Below, piece by piece: positions 35,989-45,947 of a stretch of 64,000 nucleotides of DNA. Position numbers and translations under genes: made by a program. This DNA comes from G965195345 sp965277775 (GTDB taxonomy: Bacteria > Pseudomonadota > Gammaproteobacteria > CAKMZV01), in contig OZ255843.1 in assembly GCA_965277775.1 (NCBI GenBank), positions 1,364,001-1,428,000 of the forward strand, read 5' to 3'. Position 1 is the stretch's first letter. Each line of letters opens with the position of its first letter. Under the pieces are notes generated by a model. It did not search any database. It was not told the DNA's origin and saw only the letters and a program-made list of their open reading frames with translations.

Positions 35989-37740
35989 TTACCGTTTTCT
36001 TGGGGGCATTAAATCGGTGATGGTGCCCTCTGCCATCTCTGCGGCAAAGCAAATGGTTTCTGATAGGGTGGGATGCGGGTGGATGCTAAGCGCAATGTCT
36101 TCTGCGGTTGACCCCATTTCCATGGCCAATACAGCTTCAGCAATCAGTTCGCCCGCATTGGGTCCGACAATGCCTGCGCCAATGAGGCGTCCTGTGGTTT
36201 TGTCGAACATCAGTTTGGTCAGCCCATCACTGTTGTTCAAACTGAGGCTGCGCCCACTGGCTGCCCAAGGAAATGCGCCTTTGGTATATTCAATGCCTTC
36301 GGCCTTCAATTCTTTTTCGGTTTTGCCCATCCAAGCCACTTCGGGGTTGGTATAAGCCACAGAAGGGACGGTCATGGCATTAAAGCTGGCTTTATGCCCA
36401 GCAATCACTTCAGCGGCTACTTTGCCTTCGTGTGTGGCTTTGTGTGCGAGCATGGGTTGTCCGACGATGTCTCCAATGGCAAAAATGTGGGGCACATTGG
36501 TGCGTAATTGGTGGTCAACATGGATAAAGCCTTTTTCGTCCACATTCACGCCGGCTTTGTCAGCGTCAATGGCTTTGCCATTGGGATAACGCCCTGCTGC
36601 GACCAAAATACGGTCAAAGGTTTCAGTTCTTGAGCCTTTGGGGTCTTTCAAGGTCACTTCCAAGCGTTTGCCAGAGTTGTCCACCTTTTCAACTGAGGTG
36701 TTATAGGCATAGGTCAAGCGCTTTTTCATGCGTTTTTCTAAGGGTTTCCAAATGTCTTTGTCCACACCTGCGCTGAACATTTCTTGACTGCGCACAGCAA
36801 CGGTGACGTCACTGCCAAATGATTCATATACGGTGGCCATTTCCATGCCGATGATACCTCCGCCAATGACCAGCATCCGTTTAGGGATGTCTGTCACTTC
36901 AAGTGCGCCAGTTGAGTCAATAATGCGGTCATCGTCCCAAGGGAAAACGGGGACTTTTGTGACGCTTGAGCCTGCAGCAATGATGGCGTGTTTAAACGAT
37001 ACGCGCTCGGTGGTTTCGCCCACCACTTCGATGGTGTTGCCATCAACGAATTTGCCAAAACCTGTGACGACTTTGACCTTGCGTTGTTTGGCTAAGGCGG
37101 TTAGCCCACCTGTGAGCTTGCCAATGACTGAGTTTTTAAATTCCCGGACTTTGTTGACGTCGATTTTGGTTTTGCCAAAGCTGATGCCATGATCGGCCAT
37201 TTCCTCGGTTTCACACACCACTTGAGCCATATGGAGTAAGGCTTTGGACGGGATACAGCCCACATTGAGACACACGCCACCTATGATGGGATAACGTTCA
37301 ATCAGTGCAACTTTGAGCCCTAAGTCAGCCGCTCTAAAGGCCGCTGTATAGCCACCAGGACCACTGCCGAGCACGGCAACATCGTAGGCATCATCGCCGA
37401 GCGAGGGGGCTTTGACAGGCTCTACTGATGGGGGTGTGGCGACTTTTTCTGCAACAGGTGCGGGCTCTTGTGCGGCAGGGGCTTTTTCAACCGGCGCTGC
37501 GCTTGTGACTTCAATGTTGGCGATCAAATCACCAGCACTGACTTTATCGCCTAATTTAACGTGTAATTGGGTGAGTTTGCCTGCTAATGGTGAGGGAATT
37601 TCCATGCTGGCTTTGTCGCTTTCCAAAGTGATGAGCGAATCTTCTTCGGCGACTTCGCCGCCAGTTGTGACCAAAACTTCTATGATTTCAACGTCAGTAA
37701 AATCCCCAATATCAGGGACGCGAATTTCTTCAATAGCCAT
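35989..37740 (-). CDS. lpd: Dihydrolipoyl dehydrogenase (E3) with an N-terminal lipoyl domain
   Basis: 583 residues, about 110 longer than plain E3 because of a fused lipoyl domain (residues 1-80, lipoyl Lys in LESDKASME) and a Pro/Ala linker. The E3 part has the FAD motif AVLGSGPGGYTAAF, the redox disulfide GGVCLNVGCIPSKALL, the NAD motif VIGGGIIGME and the His-Glu pair in HPHPTLSE. This layout matches the Neisseria P64K and Ralstonia-type E3. It reoxidises the lipoamide of E2 using NAD. It is the last gene of aceE-aceF-lpd, eight bases after aceF. Confidence 0.96.
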   Translation of the reverse strand: MAIEEIRVPDIGDFTDVEIIEVLVTTGGEVAEEDSLITLESDKASMEIPSPLAGKLTQLHVKLGDKVSAGDLIANIEVTSAAPVEKAPAAQEPAPVAEKVATPPSVEPVKAPSLGDDAYDVAVLGSGPGGYTAAFRAADLGLKVALIERYPIIGGVCLNVGCIPSKALLHMAQVVCETEEMADHGISFGKTKIDVNKVREFKNSVIGKLTGGLTALAKQRKVKVVTGFGKFVDGNTIEVVGETTERVSFKHAIIAAGSSVTKVPVFPWDDDRIIDSTGALEVTDIPKRMLVIGGGIIGMEMATVYESFGSDVTVAVRSQEMFSAGVDKDIWKPLEKRMKKRLTYAYNTSVEKVDNSGKRLEVTLKDPKGSRTETFDRILVAAGRYPNGKAIDADKAGVNVDEKGFIHVDHQLRTNVPHIFAIGDIVGQPMLAHKATHEGKVAAEVIAGHKASFNAMTVPSVAYTNPEVAWMGKTEKELKAEGIEYTKGAFPWAASGRSLSLNNSDGLTKLMFDKTTGRLIGAGIVGPNAGELIAEAVLAMEMGSTAEDIALSIHPHPTLSETICFAAEMAEGTITDLMPPRKR

Positions 37741-37748
37741 ACAATTTC

Positions 37749-39029
37749 CTATAAGATTAGGGTTCTAATATCGGATAAGCAGTTTGCCAATGACACGGCA
37801 AAACGCGCGCCTTGGGCACCATCAATGACGCGATGGTCGTAGGAGACGGCTAAGGGCAACATGAGTCGGGGCGCAAAAGCTTCACCATCCCAAACAGGTT
37901 GCATGGCGGAACGTCCCACGCCTAGGATTGCCACTTCGGGCGCATTGACAATGGGGGTGAAATAACTGCCTCCGATGCCGCCCAAACTGGAAATAGAGAA
38001 GCAGGCGCCGCTCAAGTCGGTTGGCGTAAGCTTACTTGCCCGTGCTCGTTCGCTTAAATCCGCCATTTCTTGCGCCAATTCAAAAGCGCCCTTTTGGTCG
38101 GCGTCTCGAATGACTGGCACCATCAAGCCATTTGGGGTGTCAACGGCAATGCCGATGTTGTAATACTTTTTAACGACCAAATTATCGCCGTCCAATGAGG
38201 CATTGAAGTTTGGATGGGTTTTTAAGGTGGCGACCACGGCTTTGATGATGAACGCCAGTGGCGTCAATTTAATCTGGGCTTTTTCAGCCGCTTTGGCTTG
38301 TGATTTGCGGAAGTTCTCAAGCTCGGTAATGTCGGCGTCAATGCACTGGGTGACGTGTGGAATGTTCAACCAGCAAGCGGAGAGGTGTTTGCCTGATATT
38401 TTTTTAATGCGCGATAATGGCACGTTCTCAATTTCACCAAATTGACTGAAGTCAACGCCTTCAATCGCAGGAATACCAGCAGTACCGCCTGAACCTGAAG
38501 AGAGCACGGATTTAACATATTTATGGACGTCTTCTTCGGTGATTCGATTTTTGACCCCAGTACCTGTGACGGCTTGTAGCGACACGCCAAGCTGGCTGGC
38601 AATTTTACGCACCTTAGGGCTGGCGTGAGACATGGCGCCCGTACTGGGCGTGTTGTTGGGTGTTTCTGCGGAGGGCGCTTGTTGAACGACTGGCTCTGAT
38701 TGAGCGACTGGCTGTGCAGGAGGGGTTGGTTGTGCGGGGGGCGATTCTGCAGGCGTTTCAGCAGGGGCTTCGGCTGATTCTGCAGCGCTCTGTTGCACCT
38801 CAATCATGGCAATCAAATCGCCTTGGGACACGCGGTCTTTGAGTTTGACCTTGAGGTCTTTTATGACCCCAGCATGCGGTGAAGGGATTTCCATGCTGGC
38901 TTTGTCACTTTCTAAGGTGATAAGCGAGTCATCGACAGCCACAGTGTCTCCTTTAGCGACCAAAACCTCAATGATTTCAACGTCGGTGAAATCCCCAATA
39001 TCGGGCAAATGAATTTGCGTTAATGCCAT
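37749..39029 (-). CDS. aceF: Dihydrolipoyllysine acetyltransferase (pyruvate dehydrogenase E2)
   Basis: 426 residues with a single lipoyl domain (1-78), an Ala/Pro/Gln linker (80-130), a peripheral-subunit-binding domain (ASPKVRKIASQLGVSL) and the catalytic domain with YDHRVIDGAQGARF. It forms the core of the complex and moves acetyl groups to CoA. E. coli has three lipoyl domains; one is common elsewhere. Its lipoyl domain is nearly the same as that fused to E3. It starts 11 bases after aceE. Confidence 0.96.
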   Translation of the reverse strand: MALTQIHLPDIGDFTDVEIIEVLVAKGDTVAVDDSLITLESDKASMEIPSPHAGVIKDLKVKLKDRVSQGDLIAMIEVQQSAAESAEAPAETPAESPPAQPTPPAQPVAQSEPVVQQAPSAETPNNTPSTGAMSHASPKVRKIASQLGVSLQAVTGTGVKNRITEEDVHKYVKSVLSSGSGGTAGIPAIEGVDFSQFGEIENVPLSRIKKISGKHLSACWLNIPHVTQCIDADITELENFRKSQAKAAEKAQIKLTPLAFIIKAVVATLKTHPNFNASLDGDNLVVKKYYNIGIAVDTPNGLMVPVIRDADQKGAFELAQEMADLSERARASKLTPTDLSGACFSISSLGGIGGSYFTPIVNAPEVAILGVGRSAMQPVWDGEAFAPRLMLPLAVSYDHRVIDGAQGARFAVSLANCLSDIRTLIL

Positions 39030-39040
39030 GGTTGTGCTCC

Positions 39041-41701
39041 TTAGACGGTTAGTGGGTTCGGTTTGTTGGTGTCAATACCGTATTTTTTGTATGCCGCTTT
39101 GACTTCGCTGGGCTTGATGGCGCCTTCGTCCGCCAAGGCTTTTAAAGCGGTGATGGCTATCCAATAACGATCCACTTCAAAGAAATGGCGCAGCTGGGTG
39201 CGCGTGTCAGAGCGACCAAAACCATCCGTGCCCAAGACCGTGTAAGAGTCGGGCATCCATTGACGGATTTGATCGGCATATTGGCGCACATAATCGGTGG
39301 CCGCAATGACGGGGGTTTTAACGTTTTTAAAGCATTCAGCCACATAAGGTGTCTGCGGTTTCTTTTCTGGATTCAAACGGTTAATGCGCTCACAATCGTA
39401 GGCATCACGGCGCAATTCATTGAAACTTGGCACGCTCCAAATGTCAGCGTCAACTTTAAAGTCTGCCTTCAATAATTCGGCGGCAAAGATGACTTCACGC
39501 AAAATCGTACCACCGCCCATAAGATTCACTTTTTTCTTAGCCGATCCGCCTTTGCTGAATTTGTACATGCCTTTGATGATGCCTTCTTTGGCGTCTTTGG
39601 GTAAGGCGGGGTGCGGATAGTTTTCATTCATCACGGCAATATAATAAAAGCAGTTTTCATTTTTATGAAACATCCGCTCCATGCCGTCTTGCATGATGAC
39701 GGTCAGTTCGTAGTGGAAGGTGGGATCGTAGGTGCGGCAATTGGGGACATTGCCGTACATCAACATGTGGTGACCATCTTGGTGTTGCAGGCCTTCACCC
39801 GCCAAGGTGGTTCTGCCTGCTGTACCACCCATCAAGAATCCTTTGCTTTGCATATCGGCGGCCGCCCAGACCAAGTCGCCCGTGCGCTGATAGCCAAACA
39901 TGGAATAATAAATATAGAAGGGGATCATATATTTATTGTGGTTGGTGTAGGAGGTGGCTGCGGCAATCCAAGAGCACATGGAGCCAGCTTCATTGATGCC
40001 TTCTTCCAGAATTTGCCCTGTGGCGGCCTCTTTGTACCACATCATTTGGTCTGAATCTTCAGGGGTGTATTGTTGACCCTGAGGGGCATAAATGCCAATT
40101 TGGCGGAACAGTCCTTCCATACCAAAGGTGCGTGCTTCGTCGGGCACGATTGGGACGATGCGGTCTTTGATGTTGGCATCGCGCAGAGCCATTGACAAAA
40201 AGCGCACAAAAGCCATGGTGGTGGACATTTCTCGCTCTGACGTGCTTTCAAGTAAGGCTTTGAATGCGGTCAGCGGTGGCACAGTCAATGTTTCTTGAGT
40301 GGCCTTACGCACAGGAAGATAACCGCCTAATGCTTTTCGGCGGTCGTGTAACAACGCCATTTCTGGTGAGTTTTTGGGAGGCATATAAAAGGGCAGATCA
40401 TTGATTTTTTCATCTGAAATCGGAATGCCAAAACGATCCCTAAATTCGCGTAAATCCTGCTCGTTTAATTTTTTGGTTGAGTGCGCGGTGTTTGAGCCTT
40501 CGGCGGAACCTTTCATACCGTAACCTTTGACGGTTTTTGCCAAAATGACGGTCGGTTGATCGGTGACTTCTAAGGCGCGTTGGTACGCTGCATAAATTTT
40601 GCGTGGGTCGTGTCCACCACGACTGAGTCTATAGATGTCATCGTCCGACATGTCCTCGACCAAAGCCAATGTTTCTGGGTACTTGCCGAAGAAATGTTCG
40701 CGCACATAGGCGCCGCCTTTGGCTTTATAAGTTTGGTAGTCGCCATCGACCACTTCCATCATGCGTTGCTTCAACATCCCTGACTTGTCGCGTGCAAGCA
40801 GGCTGTCCCAACCAGAACCCCAAATCACTTTGATCACATTCCAGCCAGCACCACGGAAGTGCCCTTCTAATTCTTGGATGATTTTGCCATTGCCGCGTAC
40901 GGGGCCATCCAAGCGTTGTAAATTACAGTTGATGACAAAAACCAAGTTGCCCAAATGCTCGCGTGAAGCGAGGTGGATTGCGCCCATAGATTCGGGTTCG
41001 TCCATTTCGCCATCGCCAAGATAGGCCCAAACGGTGCGATTTTCATCCTTAATGAGACCACGATGTTGCAAATATTTCATGAACCGCGCTTGGTAAATCG
41101 CCATGATGGGACCCAGCCCCATCGATACGGTTGGGAACTGCCAGAATCCAGGCATCAACCAAGGATGCGGATAGGAGGAAACGCCTTCGCCATCAACTTC
41201 TTGGCGGAAATTATTGATCGCTTCTTCAGAAATTCGACCTTCAAGAAACGCGCGAGAGTAAATACCGGGTGCCGAATGCCCTTGGAAGAATACCATATCA
41301 CCCCCATCGGAATCGTCTCGGTCAGCGCCTTTGTAAAAATGGTTGAAGCCCACTTCGTATAAGGTGGCGCTCGAAGAATAACTGGCAATATGTCCGCCTA
41401 ATTCGGGGGCTTTTCTATTGGCTCGAACCACCATTGCCAAGGCATTCCAACGAACGATGGAGCGCAATTTATGCTCAACATCCTGCCCAGCAGGCATGGG
41501 GTTTTGATGCGATAAGGGGATGGTGTTTATGTAATCGGTGGTGGCGCTGTACGGCAGGTCAAGCCCCTTCTCGCGAGCCTGATCAATGAGTTTTTGTAGT
41601 AGGTAATGCGCCTTGTCATAACCTTCAAATTCAACCAGTGCGTTAAATGCTTCTTGCCATTCTAAAGTGCCTTGTGGGTCTTGATCTGTGAATTGAGTCA
41701 T
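39041..41701 (-). CDS. aceE: Pyruvate dehydrogenase E1 component
   Basis: 886 residues from the ATG at 41701, where the conserved TQFTDQDPQGTLEWQEAF begins; an upstream in-frame ATG would add a spurious hydrophobic stretch. Homodimeric E1 that decarboxylates pyruvate using thiamine diphosphate. The ThDP motif starts at YLGDGEMDEPES and ends in VINCNLQ; GHSAPGIYSRAFLEGR and HQDGHHMLMYGNVPN are also typical. It is the first gene of the complex operon and divergent from recF, with a 200-base intergenic region and no clear PdhR site. Confidence 0.97.
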   Translation of the reverse strand: MTQFTDQDPQGTLEWQEAFNALVEFEGYDKAHYLLQKLIDQAREKGLDLPYSATTDYINTIPLSHQNPMPAGQDVEHKLRSIVRWNALAMVVRANRKAPELGGHIASYSSSATLYEVGFNHFYKGADRDDSDGGDMVFFQGHSAPGIYSRAFLEGRISEEAINNFRQEVDGEGVSSYPHPWLMPGFWQFPTVSMGLGPIMAIYQARFMKYLQHRGLIKDENRTVWAYLGDGEMDEPESMGAIHLASREHLGNLVFVINCNLQRLDGPVRGNGKIIQELEGHFRGAGWNVIKVIWGSGWDSLLARDKSGMLKQRMMEVVDGDYQTYKAKGGAYVREHFFGKYPETLALVEDMSDDDIYRLSRGGHDPRKIYAAYQRALEVTDQPTVILAKTVKGYGMKGSAEGSNTAHSTKKLNEQDLREFRDRFGIPISDEKINDLPFYMPPKNSPEMALLHDRRKALGGYLPVRKATQETLTVPPLTAFKALLESTSEREMSTTMAFVRFLSMALRDANIKDRIVPIVPDEARTFGMEGLFRQIGIYAPQGQQYTPEDSDQMMWYKEAATGQILEEGINEAGSMCSWIAAATSYTNHNKYMIPFYIYYSMFGYQRTGDLVWAAADMQSKGFLMGGTAGRTTLAGEGLQHQDGHHMLMYGNVPNCRTYDPTFHYELTVIMQDGMERMFHKNENCFYYIAVMNENYPHPALPKDAKEGIIKGMYKFSKGGSAKKKVNLMGGGTILREVIFAAELLKADFKVDADIWSVPSFNELRRDAYDCERINRLNPEKKPQTPYVAECFKNVKTPVIAATDYVRQYADQIRQWMPDSYTVLGTDGFGRSDTRTQLRHFFEVDRYWIAITALKALADEGAIKPSEVKAAYKKYGIDTNKPNPLTV

Positions 41702-41867
41702 GTTAGTTTTCTGAGTAGTTATGGGTGAATAATTGTCTCTTTTAATCCACTGGATCACAATGGATATTAATATGATTATAACGGAATAAACCGCCACTTT
41801 CCACGTTTGCGCCCCTGTTTGAATGTGGTAGGCGTTTTTTGCTGGCCTCAGTTGGGGTCATCGCTAC

Positions 41868-41895
41868 TTAGCCGAGGGCAATATCTTGCTACAAT
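41868..41895 (+). promoter_or_regulatory. Possible recF promoter giving a leaderless message
   Basis: TACAAT (41890-41895) with TTAGCC (41868-41873) 16 bases upstream. The usual start of transcription would be within a base or two of the recF ATG at 41902, leaving no room for a ribosome-binding site, and none is visible. Confidence 0.4.
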
Positions 41896-41901
41896 GAACG
41901 G

Positions 41902-42951
41902 ATGATTTTAAAGCAGTTGCATTTGCACCAGTTTCGTTTATTTGCTGATGAGGTGTTCCATTTTGAACCCCACATCAACATCATTTCTGGCGCAAACGCC
42001 TGTGGCAAAACCACCGTGCTTGAAGGGCTATGGTGTGGTGTCAACGGTCAATCTTTTAGAACCGTTTACTTAGATGATGTGATTGCCGAGGATAAAGAAC
42101 TTGCCCAGGTTCACATGGCGTTTGACGCCGATCAATCGCATAAAATTGGTTTTTCGCGCGCGCAAGGGCAATCAAAATTTAACCACAACACCCAAGCCTT
42201 AACCTCCCCCCAGTCGATTAGCCAACTCGTGCCAATGCTATTCATTGGTCCCGACAGTTTGCGTTGTCTGATGGAAGCCCCAGTGCTCAGGCGTAAATTT
42301 TTGGATCGTGCCTTATTTCTGCAAAACCCAGAATACTTTAAAATTTGGAAGGATTATCGGCGCACGCTTTTGCAACGCAACAGTTGTTTAAAACAACGCT
42401 TGGATAAGACAGTCATTATGGCGTGGGAAGCGGGATTGATCAGCCTTTCCGACCAGCTGACTCAGTTGAGACAAGCGTATTTGGAACAGTTATTACCCAA
42501 AATGCAAACCTACTTGCATCGGTTTTTCCCCGACATGAATTTTGCTGAGGTGGAGTTGCGTTATGCGCCTGGGTATCCGAGAAAAATGTCGTACGCCGAA
42601 GTGATTGAACGGCAAAGAGCATTGGATCAAAAGCAGCAGTTTACTGGCAGTGGCCCGCATCGTGCTGACATTGAAATTTTGTACAAACAAACCAAGCTGG
42701 CCAATCGCTTATCGCGCGGTCAATTAAAAATTGCAACCTACGCGCTTTATTTTGCCCAGCTCGCTGTTAATCATGACGCGGGCGTTTATCCCTTGTTATT
42801 GTTGGATGATTTTTCTTCGGAGCTCGATGAGCGTTACCGCACCATGATTCTGGAGACCATTTCCGAGCAGAGTATCCGCACCTTGATCACCACTGTGGAT
42901 GCCGAACTGGTACCCATTGCAGCGAATGAAATTCAGCTCAGTTCAGCTTAG
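41902..42951 (+). CDS. recF: DNA replication and repair protein RecF
   Basis: 349 residues. It loads RecA at gaps together with RecO and RecR. LHLHQFRLFADEVFHFEP opens the fold, Walker A is GANACGKTTVLE, a signature LSRGQLKIATYALYFAQ is present, and Walker B is PLLLLDDFSSELDERYR. Length is slightly short of usual. It stands alone, away from the dnaA-dnaN-recF-gyrB cluster where it is normally found. Confidence 0.95.
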   Translation: MILKQLHLHQFRLFADEVFHFEPHINIISGANACGKTTVLEGLWCGVNGQSFRTVYLDDVIAEDKELAQVHMAFDADQSHKIGFSRAQGQSKFNHNTQALTSPQSISQLVPMLFIGPDSLRCLMEAPVLRRKFLDRALFLQNPEYFKIWKDYRRTLLQRNSCLKQRLDKTVIMAWEAGLISLSDQLTQLRQAYLEQLLPKMQTYLHRFFPDMNFAEVELRYAPGYPRKMSYAEVIERQRALDQKQQFTGSGPHRADIEILYKQTKLANRLSRGQLKIATYALYFAQLAVNHDAGVYPLLLLDDFSSELDERYRTMILETISEQSIRTLITTVDAELVPIAANEIQLSSA

Positions 42952-42983
42952 GCACTCTAACAGATGTTTGTTAAGGCACTCTG

Positions 42984-43017
42984 TTTGGCTTATTCGACAC
43001 GGTGCTGAATAGCCAAA
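42984..43017. terminator. Hairpin between convergent recF and aroB
   Basis: TTTGGCTTATTC pairs with GAATAGCCAAA with one bulge around an 11-base loop. No T-run follows on either side, so it may be a weak two-way terminator only. Confidence 0.3.
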
Positions 43018-43037
43018 GCACTTTTACAGTCGTTGGC

Positions 43038-44120
43038 TTAAGGACTATTTTGTTGAATGGCTGTTTCCAAGTCAGATGCAGAATAATCCTCACTCACATA
43101 GGCTGAGCCAATCGCATTCAGCAATACCAACCGAATTATGTTGTTGTGCACTTTTTTATCCACGCGCATTTTACCGAGGTAGTCTTCAACGCTCATATTC
43201 GCGGGTCCAAGTATGGGCAAACCTGCGCGTTGCAATATCTGACGCACTCGTGCCAAATCTTCGGCGCTCAGCTGGCCCATCTTATGCGACAGGTTTGCTG
43301 CCATAGTCATACCCGCGCTGATGGCTTCACCGTGTAACCATTCGCCATAACCCAAATGGGCTTCAATGGCATGACCAAAGGTATGACCGAAATTGAGCAG
43401 GGCGCGTACATTGGATTCGTACTCATCTTTTTCGACGATGTCCGCTTTGATTTGACAGCTCTTCTCAATGGCATAATGCAAAGCATCTGGGCGCTTGTCT
43501 AAGAGCTGATCGAGATTTTGTTCTAACCATTGGAAAAAATCGGCATCGTAAATCAAGCCGTATTTAATAATCTCAGCCAAGCCTGATTTAAATTGTTCAG
43601 GACTCAGGGTATTAAGCATGAGGGTATCGGCCAATACCGCACAAGGTTGATGAAACGCCCCAATCATATTCTTGGCTTTGGCGTGGTTCACCCCCGTTTT
43701 GCCGCCAACAGAAGAATCGACTTGCGCCAATAAGGTGGTTGGTATTTGAATAAAGGGCACACCCCGCAACCAAGTGGCGGCAACGAATCCTGTTAAATCG
43801 CCCACCACACCGCCACCCAAGGCAACCAATGTCGCCGAACGGGAGAACGCGCGATCGATTAAAGTGGTATAGATTTGTTGCGCGCTTTCAAGCGATTTGG
43901 ACGCTTCGCTATCGTCGATGATGCAGTGACATAAATCGTATTGGGCAAAGTAGGATTGAATTTTACTCAAATACAAAGGCGCAACGGTTGTGCTGGTCAC
44001 AATACACACTTGTTGTCCTTTGACATAGGGGCTAATGTCGATCTGGTTGGTTAAATCTTCACCAATGAATATGGGATAGCTTCGATTATTTAGATCGACG
44101 GTCAATGTTTTTAAATGCAC
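43038..44120 (-). CDS. aroB: 3-dehydroquinate synthase
   Basis: 360 residues. NAD- and zinc-dependent second step of the shikimate pathway. Motifs are ALGGGVVGDLTGFVAATWLRG (read as GGGVVGDLTGF and ATWLRG), PTTLLAQVDSSVGGKTGVNH, the zinc ligands in LLNFGHTFGHAIE and HGEAISAGM. Its start overlaps the aroK end by ten bases, the usual aroKB order. Confidence 0.96.
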   Translation of the reverse strand: MHLKTLTVDLNNRSYPIFIGEDLTNQIDISPYVKGQQVCIVTSTTVAPLYLSKIQSYFAQYDLCHCIIDDSEASKSLESAQQIYTTLIDRAFSRSATLVALGGGVVGDLTGFVAATWLRGVPFIQIPTTLLAQVDSSVGGKTGVNHAKAKNMIGAFHQPCAVLADTLMLNTLSPEQFKSGLAEIIKYGLIYDADFFQWLEQNLDQLLDKRPDALHYAIEKSCQIKADIVEKDEYESNVRALLNFGHTFGHAIEAHLGYGEWLHGEAISAGMTMAANLSHKMGQLSAEDLARVRQILQRAGLPILGPANMSVEDYLGKMRVDKKVHNNIIRLVLLNAIGSAYVSEDYSASDLETAIQQNSP

Positions 44121-44650
44121 AGTTCAGCCTCAATGGTGTGAGCGATTTGCGAGATGCTTAAGTTTTCGGTGTTGATGGTCAAGTCCGCACACGATTCGTA
44201 CAAAGCACCTCGTTGTTTAAACAACTTTTTTAATTTGGCATAAGGGTCATCCACCTGTAACAAGGGGCGTTGGCTTGAACTCTCAATGCGCTCATAAATT
44301 ACCTCTAATGAAGCGTACAAATACACAACCGTGGCTTGCTTCAAAAGTGCGCGATTATGTTCGCTTAAAATCACCCCGCCACCCGTTGCCAAAATAAAAG
44401 GTTCTGAACTCTCGAGAACCTCTTGCAACAGCTCGGACTCCAAAGCTCGAAAAGCAGGCTCGCCTTGGGTTTCAAAAATCTTATTGATGCTCATTCGGCT
44501 TTGGTGCACAATCAGTTTATCTAAATCAAACAAGGTCCACGAAGTGGATTGTCGTAAGGACTTACCAATGGCACTTTTGCCCGCGCCCATGTGGCCGATG
44601 AGCGCAATTTTTGTGTTTTTGTCTGCGGTCGCTTCTGTCATAACAGTCAT
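44111..44650 (-). CDS. aroK: Shikimate kinase
   Basis: 179 residues. It phosphorylates shikimate with ATP. The P-loop is GHMGAGKSAIG, shikimate is held by FDLDKLIVHQS, FRALESELL and ATGGGVIL, and the lid is SSQRPLLQ. The start could also be the ATG at 44641, three codons in; neither has a clear binding site. It is co-transcribed and coupled with aroB. Confidence 0.95.
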   Translation of the reverse strand: MTVMTEATADKNTKIALIGHMGAGKSAIGKSLRQSTSWTLFDLDKLIVHQSRMSINKIFETQGEPAFRALESELLQEVLESSEPFILATGGGVILSEHNRALLKQATVVYLYASLEVIYERIESSSQRPLLQVDDPYAKLKKLFKQRGALYESCADLTINTENLSISQIAHTIEAELCI

Positions 44651-44778
44651 TACATTTCAATTGATTGCCCTTAAACCGTGCCTCATCACAATTTAGGTTA
44701 ATTGATTAGCGGATTGGGCGGATATTGTAACATTCGATATAGAAGGCGTGATAGCCTTGCATTCGCATCACTTTAAAC

Positions 44779-45819
44779 TCAGAGCGATGCGGCTGGGCTG
44801 ATGGGTGTCAGTTCATCCAAAGGCCAGCGGGTTTTGATGTCAAAATGGCGAGCGCCTTGCTCCCCGTTTTGCAGTCTAAGATAGCCAGCATAAGCAATCA
44901 TAGCGGCGTTGTCCGTGCAAAGCGCAGGCTCGGGGAAAATGGCTTGACGGTCAAACGACGAACACGCCGTTATTATGGTCTGACGCAATGTTTGATTGGC
45001 AGCCACACCGCCGGCGCAAACGAGTTTCTGGTGAGGGTAATGCGTCATTAGACGTTTGAGTTTATGATGGATGGTCGCACAAACCGCCTGTTGAAATCCA
45101 GCGGCAATGTCGGCTTTTAACTGCACTTGATCGGGCGTATCTCGGTGCGCCATCCACACATTACGAACATGGGTTTTCAGGCCGCTGAAACTCATGTCAA
45201 GCGTGGGCTTGTTTGTCATAGGGCGGGGAAATTTAAAACGATTGGGGTCGCCTTGCTTCGCCAATTGTTCCAACGGTTGTCCCGCTGGATAGTCTAAGCC
45301 CAACAATTTTCCCGTTTTATCAAAGGCTTCACCAATGGCATCATCTAAGCTCTGACCAATGATGTGGTATTGACCCAAATGGCTGACTTCAACGAAGAGC
45401 GTATGCCCACCTGAAATCAAAAGGCTTAAAAAAGGCGGGGTGAGCGTCGTTTTCGCAGATAATAGCGGGGACAGTAAATGCCCTTCCAAATGGTGAATGC
45501 CGATGATTGGGATGTTGAGAGACCACGCCAATGCTTGTGCAAAAGCAGAACCGGTCAACAATGCGCCAGGCAACCCCGGACCTTGGGTGTATGCAATGCC
45601 GTCGATTTTGTTTAGCGGGACAGATTCTGCACATTGTTTGAGCAGCGGCAACAACCGAACGCAATGCTCACGGGCAGCCAACTCCGGCACCACACCGCCA
45701 TATTCGCGGTGGATGGTATGGGAATAAATTTGGTGGCTCAACAACCCTGCTGTGCCGTTATAGACAGCGAGGCTGGTCTCATCGCAAGAGGTTTCAATGC
45801 CAAGCACGGTGTCAATCAT
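44779..45819 (-). CDS. tsaD: tRNA N6-threonylcarbamoyladenosine synthase subunit TsaD
   Basis: 346 residues. With TsaB, TsaC and TsaE it makes the t6A37 modification in ANN-decoding tRNAs. GIETSCDETSLAVY opens the ASKHA fold; the metal-binding His pair is in GIHHLEGHLLSP; SLLISGGHT and LVCAGGVAANQTLR are typical. It is divergent from glmS. Confidence 0.97.
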   Translation of the reverse strand: MIDTVLGIETSCDETSLAVYNGTAGLLSHQIYSHTIHREYGGVVPELAAREHCVRLLPLLKQCAESVPLNKIDGIAYTQGPGLPGALLTGSAFAQALAWSLNIPIIGIHHLEGHLLSPLLSAKTTLTPPFLSLLISGGHTLFVEVSHLGQYHIIGQSLDDAIGEAFDKTGKLLGLDYPAGQPLEQLAKQGDPNRFKFPRPMTNKPTLDMSFSGLKTHVRNVWMAHRDTPDQVQLKADIAAGFQQAVCATIHHKLKRLMTHYPHQKLVCAGGVAANQTLRQTIITACSSFDRQAIFPEPALCTDNAAMIAYAGYLRLQNGEQGARHFDIKTRWPLDELTPISPAASL

Positions 45820-45947
45820 GGGTTAAAAAGGGATAAAGTGGCAAGTAGGACTTAAATAAATTTATATAATACAACAATGAGTTCATTATAAATGTGATTT
45901 AGATTGTTGTAACGAAGGTTTAAACATAATAAAAAGAGACAAAAAAT

